Shown here: positions 1-10,659 of the stretch, piece by piece
Layout: each line of letters starts with the position of its first letter
How positions within the stretch are numbered: the first letter of the stretch is position 1
Source of the DNA: Liolophura sinensis
Lineage: Eukaryota > Mollusca > Polyplacophora > Chitonida > Chitonidae
Length of the DNA stretch: 64,000 nt
NCBI RefSeq assembly: GCF_032854445.1
Contig: NC_088298.1
Coordinates: 2,974,160 to 3,038,159, forward strand
Direction: 5' to 3'
Notes under the pieces: generated by a model
What the model was told of the DNA's origin: nothing
The model's input: the letters and a program-made list of their open reading frames with translations, nothing else
Database searches by the model: none
Made by a program: the position numbers and the translations under genes

Positions 1-87
1 TGTCTGTACCTTTCTGTAGATAGCTCTGTTCACCAGCATATAAAAATGGAGAGATGCAGTACTGAATGTACCTATACCGTACACTCA

Positions 88-481
88 TTACAGCGTATGC
101 GTCGCTCTCTACATTTCGCTTTACATCTCTACCTTCACTAGAATAGCTTGAACTTTGGAGCCTTTGACACACACGTAGGCTTTGTTCGGCTTGGCTTCAT
201 CATGTCTGACCTCTCGCGGAACTGTTTCAGCACCCAACAATAAAATTGTTTTTGGTTTTGGTGAAAATCATGCTGTACATACCCTAGATAAAGAGAATGC
301 ATACATGTGTATAAAGTATTGTTCGAGACAAAGGTTGAGACGGTTTGTGTTTTCAGACATCATTCCTCCCTCATCACCGTGACCCCAGTGACCTCGGCGT
401 CGTTGAATATTTTTGTACAAAATTTACTTGTGGTGGCAGTGATGTAAAGCGAAAGATGGAGAGTTACGTATGCGTTGTAAG
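88..481. mobile_element. non-autonomous element with long terminal inverted repeats, copy A
   Basis: The left end (88-128) and the reverse complement of the right end (441-481) match over about 40 bases, including a perfect CGCTTTACATC inner part. Weaker pairing continues inward for about 20 more. It aligns along its length with 7430-8070. It has no coding capacity, and the target duplication is not clear. Confidence 0.6.
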
Positions 482-509
482 GAGTGTGCCTATAACATCT
501 TACCAATGA

Positions 510-665
510 CGCCGCACTGACCTTTGGCAAGTAGACAGTGATACATGCCGAATTGTGGTGATTTAGATCTAGGCGCCTTGGTTTTCTCCACCAATAAAGC
601 TGACCGCCGTCTTATATAAGTGAAAAGCTCTTGAGTACGATGTTGAACATTAACCAAATAAGTCG
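510..665 (+). mobile_element. degenerate SINE body and tail
   Basis: It contains the diverged SINE body motifs seen elsewhere in the window: tttctccacc, accgccgtc, tataagtgaaa, ttcttgagtacg-like, then accaaataa. The tRNA-like head is absent. Confidence 0.5.
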
Positions 666-957
666 TGGGGTTGTCCCGTATGTCAGACCTGACGCGTGAC
701 TACCATGGCGACAACTATACACATGTACACTGCTGGCTGGCGTTGTGACGACGTTAATACGTATCGCAGTTAAGTGTCTAGGAAACATGCCCGTGCAAAA
801 CGCCCCAATATGCAAGTTGAATATAACTGATATATTCTACGTGTATTTCACTTTGTCGCGAACTCATTTTCATGATTCTTTGCATTGTTTTATGGATTGT
901 ATTTATGAAGTTTCTTGTCCGCATTACTTATGCCTTGAGACAATGTAAAAGATTTTC
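666..957. other. unassigned spacer
   Basis: I see no gene or repeat that I can support here. Confidence 0.3.
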
Positions 958-1112
958 AGCACAGAGGGTAAAAACAGAGCAGCGACGACACGGTGACAGA
1001 TGGCAAATATTCACACCTAACCGGTGAAAAACGGCTACAGCATAGATAGTAAAATCAGAGCAGCGACGACAGTGTGATGGCAAATGGCCACATATATGCA
1101 CGCAGCATTCGC
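958..1112 (+). repeat. two adjacent copies of a dispersed repeat
   Basis: Two units of about 70 bp share the motifs agagcagcgacgac, gtgac/gtgat, ggcaaatg and accggtgaaa. Related single copies are at 4565-4645 and 9835-9900, with a looser one near 22690-22715. The family is not recognised. Confidence 0.5.
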
Positions 1113-2022
1113 GTTATGCACACGTTGCTGCTGTGCATATCGACGTAATGCTAGTTTTCGAGTTTGAACTCTTTAATCCCTAAAGGGAAAAGTCCTCGTG
1201 TATATCATATGACCTGGCAAAAAGTGTTTTGATCACAGTAACTATAACATGAACGTCTTACAAAAAGTTTTGCAAAAAATTAGAGAAGACGAAGTATGGA
1301 GAATATATATGAGCAGAACGTTTGTGAGCTTGAGAAGTTTCGAAAGGAAAGAGGTGTATTGTGTTCCTCTGGAACACGGTGAGTTTGGTGATCGGTAAGT
1401 TAATGTTGGCAATGGTTGCTTAAAATTTTTCATAAGTCAGACTGTTTTTACTTATAACGACAAAGGAGTTTACACTTGAAGCTCCCCAACTGTCCCGTGA
1501 CGTGAAAGTAATCGGTTGCATAGCCGATTTGAAGTTTGGTTCTCATGCATTTGTTCATTTAAAGATTTATGTACTTATTTGATTGCTGTTTTACGCCCTA
1601 CTTAACCTTGTTTAAAGACAGTTTTGACTTCAGTTAGGTAAAATTTGTCGTGCCGAATTGAACAAAACTAAAACGTGTAAATTGCCTATCGGCTTTATAG
1701 TAGAATCGTGTACAGCTAGTCTCTATCGACATGTGGTAGCGCCGTACATTCGCGCCTAAATCACAGAATCACAAAATAAATACTTATGGACTTCAGTCAA
1801 ATTATTTCACAGTTTATCGGTAAAATATTGTTTCTATTTAAACACCTTGTGTATCTATGATAGTTTTGTAGGCCCTGTAAGTATAAATTGTACATGGGGA
1901 GTATATTGACGGCGAAGGTTGCCAATTTTCTTAGTCTTTTCTTAGACATAACCCTACTAGGGAGTGAAAAAACCTCATTCCAACTTCAATACGAAACGGA
2001 AACCTTAATCACCATCTGTCTG
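1113..2022. other. AT-rich spacer
   Basis: Only short open frames without splice support. I see nothing that can be assigned. Confidence 0.3.
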
Positions 2023-2467
2023 CACTCAAAAAAAATAATCTGTTAACTTTGAACAGAATGTCTGATGTCTGAGTGATGCTAGAATGTATTCCGCTATTGC
2101 AACAGATTATTCTGTCAAATATAACAACTTTTAACAGAATATCTGATGTCTGAAAGATGCTAGAATGTATTCCGCTATTACAGCAGATTATTCTGTCAAA
2201 TATAACAACTTTTAACAGAATATCTGATGTCTGAAAGATGCTAGAATGTATTCCGCTATTAGAACAGATTATTCTGTCAAATATAACAACTTTTAGCAGA
2301 ATATCTGATGTCTGAAAGATGCTAGAATGTATTCCGCTATTGCAAAAGATTATTCCGTTAAATATAACACACATATTATATTAATTCAACATAAACATTC
2401 TATTGGACTAACAGAATATTAACAAATATTTTGTTATAAAAACAGAATACATTCTAGTGCAGACAGG
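2015..2467. mobile_element. inverted-repeat element (family with 6793 and 14628) carrying an 81-bp array
   Basis: The ends are inverted over about 19 bases around CTGTCTGCACT. Inside are the family motifs aataatctgttaa, tctgatgtctgag and gctagaatgtattc. An internal 81-bp unit is repeated about four times from 2036 to 2365. Because 81 is a multiple of three, the array stays open and gives a spurious 121-codon minus-strand frame. Confidence 0.6.
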
Positions 2468-2504
2468 TGGAGATCTTTTTTAGCGTGCCACCAATATGGC
2501 GTGT

Positions 2505-2665
2505 ACAAGTAAGTATGTCACGTGTGGAAAAGTTCGATAGTAACTTGCCAAAGGTTGTATGCTATTGCGAACACTCCGATTTCCTCCACCCATAAGACTG
2601 ACGGCCATCGCATATTTAAAGTGTGGTCATTAAAAACGAGCAATCAACCAATCAAAGCTATCAGT
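2505..2665 (+). mobile_element. degenerate SINE body
   Basis: Motifs shared with 510-665 and 46975-47110: aacttgccaaaggt, tttcctccacccataa, gacggccatcgcatat, then a run of caatcaaccaatcaaa. The head is missing. Confidence 0.45.
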
Positions 2666-3660
2666 CGTTCGACTGTGCCATTAAATACCGCGCATGTCTT
2701 AGGGTGATTATACCTCAGATTATGACATTCCTATCATGGCTTTGAGAACGCATGTTTTTAACCACGCCCAGTGGAGATCAAGACATGTGACCAGTTTGAA
2801 GGGCAAAAGGGGCGTGCCAGTAATCTGTCAATTTGTTGATTGGCATATGTACTATTTTGATTGACAGTGGTATTATATGAGCTCGGCTGTATAGCCCAGT
2901 TTCCTCGAGCGTTTTAACTATTTTGTTCTCTGTGTGCATTTCTATATGCCTGTAAATAATCTTTAACCTTTCAAGTAACTGAAACCAACTAGCGAAGACC
3001 TTGATATCATACCTAGAATATGGGACTGTCTTTTCTACATTATTGTCAACTGATGACTGCTTCCCTATTGCATAAGAAAACTCATTACGACCATCGCTCC
3101 GTCGCGCCGACAGGCTGCACGAGAACTCAACAATTAACGCAACATTCACATCTCTGTGTTATTCCGTCGTACTTCATTTGAACAAGAACGAGTATAAACG
3201 CACCATTTTTTTTTTTCATTTTTTTTTATAAAATTTTATTTTATCGCGTTATCGCCCTACCAAAATTTTAACAGAAAAGCAGAGAACCAAGGGCATCAGC
3301 GGAGTTTTGAAAAGGCGTCAAGACAACTGTGTGTCAAACGAGAACGGCCAATATCGGGATCACACTAAAACACTAAGCCGAGACATAAATGTATAATTGC
3401 TACAGAAGAATTTGAACCAATGACAGGGTGAATTTCACGCAGTTTATTATGGACTTGAAGGTCTCATTCGCCCTATGAAAGTATACAAATATACTTGTGG
3501 ATATTAGATTTGAAATCAACAGATGGGTTTTTTTTTGTATTCGATATTGATTTATCAAATACAGCTTTGCACCCCCCCCCCCCGTCTGGGACTGTCTTTC
3601 CATGGATACCGATATGACCTGTTAACCAACAAAATTTAATATCTTATAATAATATCATAT
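2666..3660. other. spacer with A/T-rich low complexity
   Basis: It holds T-rich runs near 3208-3235 and a C run at about 3571-3580. The 123-codon minus frame at 2778-3149 begins at GTG and resembles nothing I know. No gene is supported. Confidence 0.3.
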
Positions 3661-3661
3661 C

Positions 3662-3795
3662 AGCATGACTTGCCTTCGGTAAGGCGTCTCAGTGAAGCAG
3701 TACTAAAGAGCGGTGGAAATCCGTCCTGCAACAATTAGGCACATTACATGCACTCTAAGGATTCCTTCGTCGTGATATGACTCAATACCAGATTT
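3662..3795 (+). mobile_element. 3' half of the second SINE type
   Basis: It matches the body of the full element at 13735-14085 (opposite strand): cttgccttcggtaagg, gcggtggaaatcc, gtcctgcaaca, ggcacattacatgcac, tctaaggattcctt. The tRNA-like head is absent. Confidence 0.55.
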
Positions 3796-4564
3796 AACTT
3801 GAAACCACGTCTGAAAACCAAGTATATTAAATGTGAACCAAATCTACTGTTGCTATACTTTAAAATTTTAAATAAAATATAAGACAATACCAATATTATC
3901 CGATACAGTTTCGAACAACGGAGCCCTGGAGAATAGCCGAGGGAATTACCTTACCCTAACCGATAGACAACATTAAACCAGTCAGTCTATATTTTATAAT
4001 CCGGATAATTAGCATTAATTTCAGCAAAATGTCAGAGGGATGACGGATTGCATTTTCGTCGATCTGACGGATTCGTTCCTGATTGCGAATTATTGCTTAA
4101 GTAAGGACGGATTAATCCGTTAGATCGACGGAAATGCAATCCGGAGACATGAGGTAACTGATTTAATGGAGGAGTTTGTTGACGGAGACACAGAACTGAA
4201 AACTCTATCTAAATAGACTTTGACATACTGTTTTTGTCAACTTTAATGAACAGAATTACATCCACTGAAATATTTGAAAAGTCTAAGACTGACTAAACTG
4301 TTGCGCTATGGCATGGTTTAGTTTCTGCACATTGACGGTGTTCTTTTTCCTGTTTTCAGCTTTGGCTGTTGATACATAAGTATTCTCCACTGTGCACTGG
4401 AAAAGAGCTGTTACAAAAAGCATATCTTTGCGAAAAAAGAAGACGACTTTGTGGCGCCCACGGCACAGAACACGTATCTGGTCCAAATATCCCGTCTAAA
4501 CTGCACTGAGCTGAAGCCTGTAACAGAACATGAGAAAAGAAGAAACGTAAAAATTGTATAAGAA

Positions 4565-4645
4565 TACAGCAGAGACATTAAACCAGAGCAGCGACAATGG
4601 TGTGACAGTTGGTAAATGGTCACTCGTAACTGGTGAAATACAGCC
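4565..4645 (+). repeat. dispersed repeat, same family as 958-1112
   Basis: It carries accagagcagcgacaatgg, gtgacagttggtaaatgg and aactggtgaaatac, in the same order as the other copies. Confidence 0.45.
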
Positions 4646-4663
4646 TCTTGTTAATTAACACAA

Positions 4664-4885
4664 TGAAACATTTATTTATTGTTTTGAGTGGTGTTTTTAG
4701 CCATACTCTAGAATATTTCACTTACACTACGTTGGTGAGCATAATGGTAGAAAGAAATCCGGAGGAAACCCACGACCATCCGCAGATTGTTTGGCGATCT
4801 GAGCATAAGCTAAATTTAAACTCACAGCGACCACATTGGTGAAATGCTCCTCGTTCACTGTGCTCGGTAACCACTAGGCCGCGGA
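4664..4885 (-). mobile_element. tRNA-derived SINE, type 1
   Basis: Read on the minus strand it runs from a worn tRNA-like head near 4885, through the conserved body (cgaccatccgcag on the + strand, caccaatgtggtcgctgtga-like), to a T/A-rich tail near 4664. It is diverged. Confidence 0.6.
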
Positions 4886-5004
4886 TGTCCCAAAGTTAAA
4901 AAGCAATGCAACACAGAATGGATAATACAAAATGGATAGTAATCTGACCATAGAACGGCTGTTTAGCAGGCTAGTTTCCGGGTATCTATTTGTATATGCG
5001 AATT

Positions 5005-6065
5005 TAATCCAGTTATGCTATAGTCGTTCAGTAAGCGGGTAATCTAATTATACCATAGTTGTTCAGTATCGGCAAGTAATCTAATTATACAATAGTTATT
5101 CAGTTGGTGGGTTATCGGATTATACAACAGTTGTTCAATATAGGCGCCCGATTCAATTATACAATAGTTGTTCAGCATAAGCAAGTAATCCAGTTATACA
5201 CTAGTTGTTCAGTAGGTGAGTAATCTAATTATACAATAGCTGTCCAGTATAGGCGAGTAATCTAAGTTTACAATAGTTGTTCAGTAGGCGAGTAATCTAA
5301 GTTTACAATAGTTTTTCAGTAGTCGAGTGATCTAAGTTTACAATAGTTGTTCAGCAGCTGAGTGATCTAAGTTTACAATAGTTGTTCAGTAGGCCAGTGA
5401 TGTAAGTTTACAATAGTTGTTCATTAGGTAAGTGATCGAAGTTTACAATAGTTGTAGGCGAGTAATGTAAGTTTACAATAGTTGTTCATTAGGTAAGTGA
5501 TCGAAGTTTACAATAGCTGTTCAGTAGGTGAGTGATCTAAGTTTACAATAGTTGTTCAGTAGACGAGTGATCTAAGTTTACATTAGTTGTTCAGTAGACG
5601 AGTAATCTAAGTTTACAATAGTTGTTCGGTAGGTGAGTGATCGAAGTTTACAATAGTTGTTCTGTAGGCGAGTAATCTAGGTTTATAACAGTTGTTCAGT
5701 AGGAGAGTGATGTAAGTTTACAATATTTGTTCAGTAGGTCAGTCATCTAAGTTTACAACAGTTGTTCAGTAGGTCAGTGATATAAGTTTACAATAGTTGT
5801 TCAGTAGGAGAGTGATCTAAGTTTACAACAGTTGTTCAGTAGGTGAGTGATCTAAGTTTAGAATAGTTGTTCAGTAGGTGAGTGATCTAAGTTTACAATA
5901 GCTGTCCAGTATAGGTGAGTGATCTAAGTTTACAATAGTTGTTCAGTAGGTGAGTGATCTAAGTTTACAATAGTTGTTTTTTAGGTGAGTTATCTAAGGT
6001 TACAATAGTTGTTCTTTAGGTGAGTAATCTAAGTCTACAATAGTTGTTTTTTAGGTGAGTGAATA
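5005..6065 (+). repeat. 35-bp minisatellite, about 30 copies
   Basis: The consensus starts gtaggtgagtgatctaag and continues tttacaatagttgttca. The first few units are the most diverged. Many units contain AGGTGAGT or AGGCGAGT, which resembles a 5' splice site on the + strand. No spacer-repeat pattern, so it is not a CRISPR array. Confidence 0.95.
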
Positions 6066-6790
6066 TACAAAGGAGTAAGCCTGAGATCAAGACGAACACA
6101 CACACCTTGTTCTAGGTTATGCCTTTCTTAAGATTCGTGTCTAAAAAAACAATCAATCACAAAACAAACATGGCTTAGTCGTATGATGAAAGAAGGAGGT
6201 CCGACAACCTGTATAAATTATGTTAAGATATATACGCACGCGTCTGTTGCCGATAGACAGGGGAATGTCGTTCAGATTCTCAGTCACCCTCCCCCTTGTC
6301 CCTTTCTTCTCGTCCCCACCAGTCAACTCAGGTACCCTGACTTACTGACCATGCCAGTCCCATGAGTACAAACATCCACCGCCGGCCCGAGTATAGCATG
6401 GGGACCTACAAGCCCTCACAGATTAGTACCTTCAAGTGGTTTGTTGATAAAACACTTACTTTTACTTTTAAAACATGGGCCTGTTTACATTTTTTATCTG
6501 GCAGTCATAAACGTCTCCGGTCAAGGAGATACAATTAGTGTTGGCATAAACCACCACTCCAAGTTTGCCCCGGTAAATAAGACCCTAGGATATTTTATAC
6601 GACATTAATGAGAAAAGTGCAGACCTACTTAAGCGTTTAGAGCTGCAGGTTCTGCAGTGAAGAAGAAGCCATTGTTCGTGATATTTTGAGGGTAACGAGT
6701 GATTGGCCTATTCTTACGCGCAGAGGAAATATTAATGCCTACTGCCTTTTACCAGGTATCTAAAAAATATCTAATTTAAATCTGCAGCCG
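6066..6790. other. spacer
   Basis: A mixed-composition stretch with a pyrimidine-rich run near 6288-6320. No gene, SINE or array is evident. Confidence 0.3.
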
Positions 6791-6792
6791 TA

Positions 6793-7073
6793 CACTGAAA
6801 CAAATAATTTGTTAAATTTAACAGAAAGTCTGTTGTCTGAGTGAAGCTAGAATGTATTCTGTTCTAACATAATATTTCGTCACATTCAACACAATATCCT
6901 GTGAGTATAACAGAATGGTTTTGTTGAATTGATAGAACATGTGGGTTTTGTTGAATTGATAGAACATGTGGGCTCTATTTAACAGAATAATCTGCTGCAA
7001 TAACAGAATAAGGTTTATAGCATCACTCAGGTAACACACCTTCTGTTAAATTTAACAGATTATTTTTTTAGTG
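6793..7073. mobile_element. TA-flanked inverted-repeat element (MITE), 281 bp
   Basis: The ends are CACT(G)..AATTTGTTAAATT and, inverted, AATTTAACAGATTA..AGTG, directly flanked by TA on both sides (6791-6792, 7074-7075). The interior shares gctagaatgtattctg with the copies at 2015 and 14628. A TA target duplication suits Tc1/mariner-like mobilisation. No coding capacity. Confidence 0.7.
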
Positions 7074-7429
7074 TACCAGTGGAAGGTGCATTCGTCCCTA
7101 TGACTCCATTGTTCAGTTGTCGATGGGCTGTCGTGAGAGAAACACTCTCCAAAGGCAATTGTGTAAAGACAAAGTACCTATAATAATAAGTGTATCAGAT
7201 TTGCACAGACACATTAAAGTGTACCTTGCTCGCATCGTCTTCGTGCACGTACACTTTAAACGTGAACCATTGCGAGCTACACAAACAAGGGTACAAAACG
7301 GTACACATTATCTTCTAGCATACTACTATATACTAGATACATTCACATAATGCGATTTATTGTACAAGCTCAATGAAGTCAGCAAAATCGAAACGTTTGC
7401 ACATGTCAGTCGATATCAGTTGAAGTCAT

Positions 7430-8070
7430 ACCCTTACAGCTCCTTCTGCCCTCGCAGGGGCCTCCGGGGCTCAGTTGGTTAACGCGCTAGCGCAGCTTAA
7501 TGACCCAGGAGCCTCTCACCAATGCGGTCGCTGTGAGTTCAAGCCAAGCTCATGCTGGCTCATGCTCTAGCCGTACCTGAGAAGGTCTCTCAGCAACCTG
7601 CGGATGGTCGTGGGTTTATTTAATCAAATAAATAAATAAATTGGTGTTTTACGCCATCTCAAGAATATATCAAATAAATAAATAAATAAATTCTGCCCTC
7701 GCTTTACATCAGTGCCACCACTAGATAAGCTTGATCTTTGGAGTCTGTGTGACGCACGTAAGCTTGTTTAGGCTTAGCCTTATCACCGATGTCCTTACGC
7801 GGAAGTATTTAGTCAGCATTCATCTACAAAAATGGTTCAGGTGTTGGTAGGAGTCATTGTTTAGATAAAGATAACGCATGTGTATATTATATAATGGGAA
7901 CCAAAGGAGTAGAAAGTCTTTGTGACTTTTTTTACATTACTCCCTGCCTCATTACTGTAAACCCGGTGACCTCGCCCTTGTTCAAGATTTCTGTGCAAAG
8001 TTTGCTAGTACATGTGTAGTGGCAGTGGTGTAAACCGGGTGTAGGGAGCAGCGCATACCTATAAGTCGAA
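7430..8070. mobile_element. long-inverted-repeat element, copy B, split by a SINE
   Basis: It aligns with 88-481 along its length (tagataagcttgatctttgg, gtttagataaag, cctcattactgtaa, gtggcagtggtgtaa). The ends pair with each other as inverted repeats of roughly 45 bases. The SINE at 7456-7690 interrupts the left inverted repeat. Confidence 0.6.
7456..7690 (+). mobile_element. tRNA-derived SINE, type 1, with a 12-bp target site duplication
   Basis: TTCTGCCCTCGC is present at 7444-7455 and again at 7691-7702, a clean target duplication. The head has an A-box-like TGGCTCAGTTGG-type stretch and a B-box-like GTGAGTTCAAG. The tail is AAAT repeats. It is the best-bounded SINE in the window. Confidence 0.85.
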
Positions 8071-8151
8071 TCATGCAAACCGTAGGAAATAGAGCTTGTC
8101 ATGTTTTCTTTTTACAAAGTTGACGGGACAAATTGAACCTCATGATCCCGT

Positions 8152-8283
8152 TTTTAGCCAGTGAGAGACCTGACTGTACATGAACAATTTATCTTCGAGT
8201 GGCTAATGTGGGTTTTAGCCGAATAATAGGCGTGACTGTACTTGAACAATCTGTCTTCTAATGGCTAAAGTGGGGTTTCGCTA
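8152..8283 (+). repeat. two tandem units of about 66 bp
   Basis: Both units share ttagcc..., gtgactgtac, tgaacaat, atcttc/gtcttc and tggctaa. They are diverged, and their function is unknown. Confidence 0.5.
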
Positions 8284-8739
8284 GCTCTGGTGGTTAAAAG
8301 ACTAAAGTCACTATTACAAAATGTCGTAAGCCGTACTTCTGCTATTTTTTTTTTTTTTTTGCGTAAATGACATGGTCTGTGGGCTATAGTGCCATAAGGC
8401 GGCATGACGTTACTAAAATGGATCTACTGAAAGTTTTCTGAAAGTAGGCCCTAACTGACTGTGGCTGTCATCTAGGGCTTTAGTCATTGACTTTAAGGGA
8501 TTGAATCCAAGGCCTCGTATTTATCAAGCAAGTTAAGACGTAAGTCATTAAGTGGAAGTGCTTAAAAAGGCAAGTTCAGAACTTGAAAAATTTGAACTCA
8601 ACTTGTGGGTGGTACATTGCTCTGCAGTAAAGAATCAATGTGCAAATTCTAAACGAAACGAGAGTAAACGAAATTGTACTTGTACTTGTGGGTGTGTTTG
8701 AATTTTTATAATTTAGCCGTAAGACGTATGATGTCCCCA

Positions 8740-8912
8740 GCTCTGCCTGCTCTGGCTGCAGCTTTAAGTCTGGAATTTTCCCAGGTACCTGGCGAATGTT
8801 GAGGGTTTACTTTGGGCACTTTAGTTACCTCCACCCACAATCCTCATCGCTGGTGCACCAGTGTAAAATTCTTGATCACGGTTTCAACAACCTTTCATAT
8901 AAAGAGAATATA
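8740..8912 (+). mobile_element. degenerate SINE body
   Basis: It retains gtacctggcgaatgttg, gggtttactttgggcac, cctccacccacaatcc and aaattcttgatcacgg in SINE order. The head is unclear. Confidence 0.45.
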
Positions 8913-8982
8913 GATTCATTCATTTATCGTTTTGCTTGATATGACTTCTATAACTCAGTAGGACATTTCCTGCGGTACATGT

Positions 8983-9220
8983 TTAGGCCTCTAGTTCACG
9001 TAACTGACCTAGCAACCTCTCATGAATGCAATCGTTCATGCTGTCTTCCCCTCCTGTCGTACGTGGGATGGTCGTTCAGCAACCTGCGGATGGCCGTGGG
9101 TTTCCCCGGGTCTCTGCCTGGTTCCCTCCCACCATAATGCAGGAAGCGGCTGTACAAGTGAAACATTCTTGAGTGCGGCGTAAACTTGCAGTAAAATAAA
9201 TAAATAAAGAAATAAATATA
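8983..9220 (+). mobile_element. tRNA-derived SINE, type 1
   Basis: A worn head at 8983 (aggcctctagttcacg) is followed by the standard body (cagcaacctgcggatgg, gggtttccccgg, ccaccataatgc, aagtgaaacattcttgag) and an AAATA tail. Confidence 0.7.
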
Positions 9221-9282
9221 ACCCACCTCTTGACCTATTGACATTAAATCACAGCTTTTTCCCATCATTGCAGCAGATTATT

Positions 9283-9440
9283 CTGTTAATACAGTACACA
9301 TACTGTATTAATACACGTACACACACCGTGCACATACGGTATCAATACAAGTACACATACGGCATTAATACACGTACACGTACTGTATTAATACACGTGT
9401 ACATACTGCATTAATACACGTACACATACTGTATTAATTC
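9283..9440 (+). repeat. 23-bp minisatellite, about six copies
   Basis: The unit is close to tactgtattaatacacgtac plus aca. It contains alternating purine-pyrimidine runs (acacgtgtacat). It starts just after an aacagattattctgtt stretch like the inside of the TA-flanked elements. Confidence 0.8.
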
Positions 9441-10445
9441 AACAAGAAGATTATACTAAACGAACAGAAAATCATGACACATTATTATGTTAGAATAAAA
9501 AGAATAAGCACGATATTAAGCCCTAAGCACTCACTAAAAAAACTCATGGAATACATCGTAATGTCACTCAAACAATAGGATTTCTGTTTAAGTTGGCATA
9601 ATACTTTTAGTGTATAATCCTACAGAATGTTCGTACGAGTCCATACATTAATCTATTATATGCATAGTACATGTAAATTCGTGACTTTTTTTTCATCAAA
9701 CCAGAAATCAAGACCATTTTTTATACAATTTACTTACATATATACCAAAGGAATACTGTGTGTTAAACAAAATGAAGAAAGAAGTAGTCGGATTCGAACA
9801 AGTGATCAACAATCCGAATGCATGTCTAATATGAACGGCTACAGGAGATCAGCGACGACAGTGTGTTACTTAACAAACGTCACCGGTGAAATACGGCCTC
9901 CTTCATGTCAATTTATCTTATTTATGTGCAAATGCTCAAACAGTAGCAAGTCTGATGTACCATCTGCATCTCTTTTGTTTGTGGGTTTTCTTTGGCATTG
10001 GGCTCGTCCACACGTATAGGGCAGTTAGGTAAGATTTTTGCATGTACCCAATCAGGAGCGATGTTTACTCGGAATATCCTAGTCTCCTCGAACATTCCTA
10101 AGTAAATCAAATCTATTATAATATGAAATAGGCAAAGCGTAAGACCGAACGTAGTGTGTAGACTTACATATACATCTGTACCGTTTTAGGCAAATTAATA
10201 AAATATTGTCTACATTTACAGTAGCTGAAATAGTAAACAAAGAATTTGTCAAAAATGTAGTTGGGTTGTTGCCTGTGGTGCATTTCTCCATTTTGTAACT
10301 TGTATGTTCTTTAAACGCCGTCTGCCAGTCTATTATCAGGGAAGAGTCTTACGCTATAATTAGATGCTCTGTCAGCCTCACACTCTCCAACAGCATGTAT
10401 AATTAAACTGGGGCCTGCAGAGGAAAAAATAATAATTTGAGAATT
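9441..10445. other. spacer with one dispersed-repeat copy
   Basis: 9835-9900 matches the repeat at 958-1112 (atcagcgacgacagtgtg, caccggtgaaatacgg). The 130-codon + frame at 9627-10019 runs through that repeat and is not a credible gene. Nothing else is supported. Confidence 0.4.
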
Positions 10446-10640
10446 CATTTATTTATTTATATGATTGATGCTATACGCCATACTCAAGAATATTTCCCTT
10501 TATACGACGGCGTCCAGTATTATGGCGGGAGGAAACCAGGCAGAGCCCGGGGGAAAACACCGATCCCCCGGAGGACGATCTCCGCAGGTTGGCGACAGAC
10601 CTCCCCGCATTTGGTCGAAGAGGAAGAGAAGTCATTGCAA
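10446..10640 (-). mobile_element. tRNA-derived SINE, type 1, head missing
   Basis: In reverse: an ATTTATTTATTT tail, then actcaagaatatttcc, acgacggcgtccag, ggcgggaggaaacc, ggcagagcccgggg and the ccgcaggttg region. The tRNA-like part is lost near 10640. Confidence 0.65.
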
Positions 10641-10659
10641 TGTGATCCTATATTTCTGG

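Noticed and set aside
2778-3149. 123-codon minus frame
   Set aside because: Starts at GTG, has no recognisable domain and no splice or promoter support. The length is within chance for this much DNA.
9627-10019. 130-codon + frame
   Set aside because: Crosses a dispersed repeat found elsewhere. The composition looks random.
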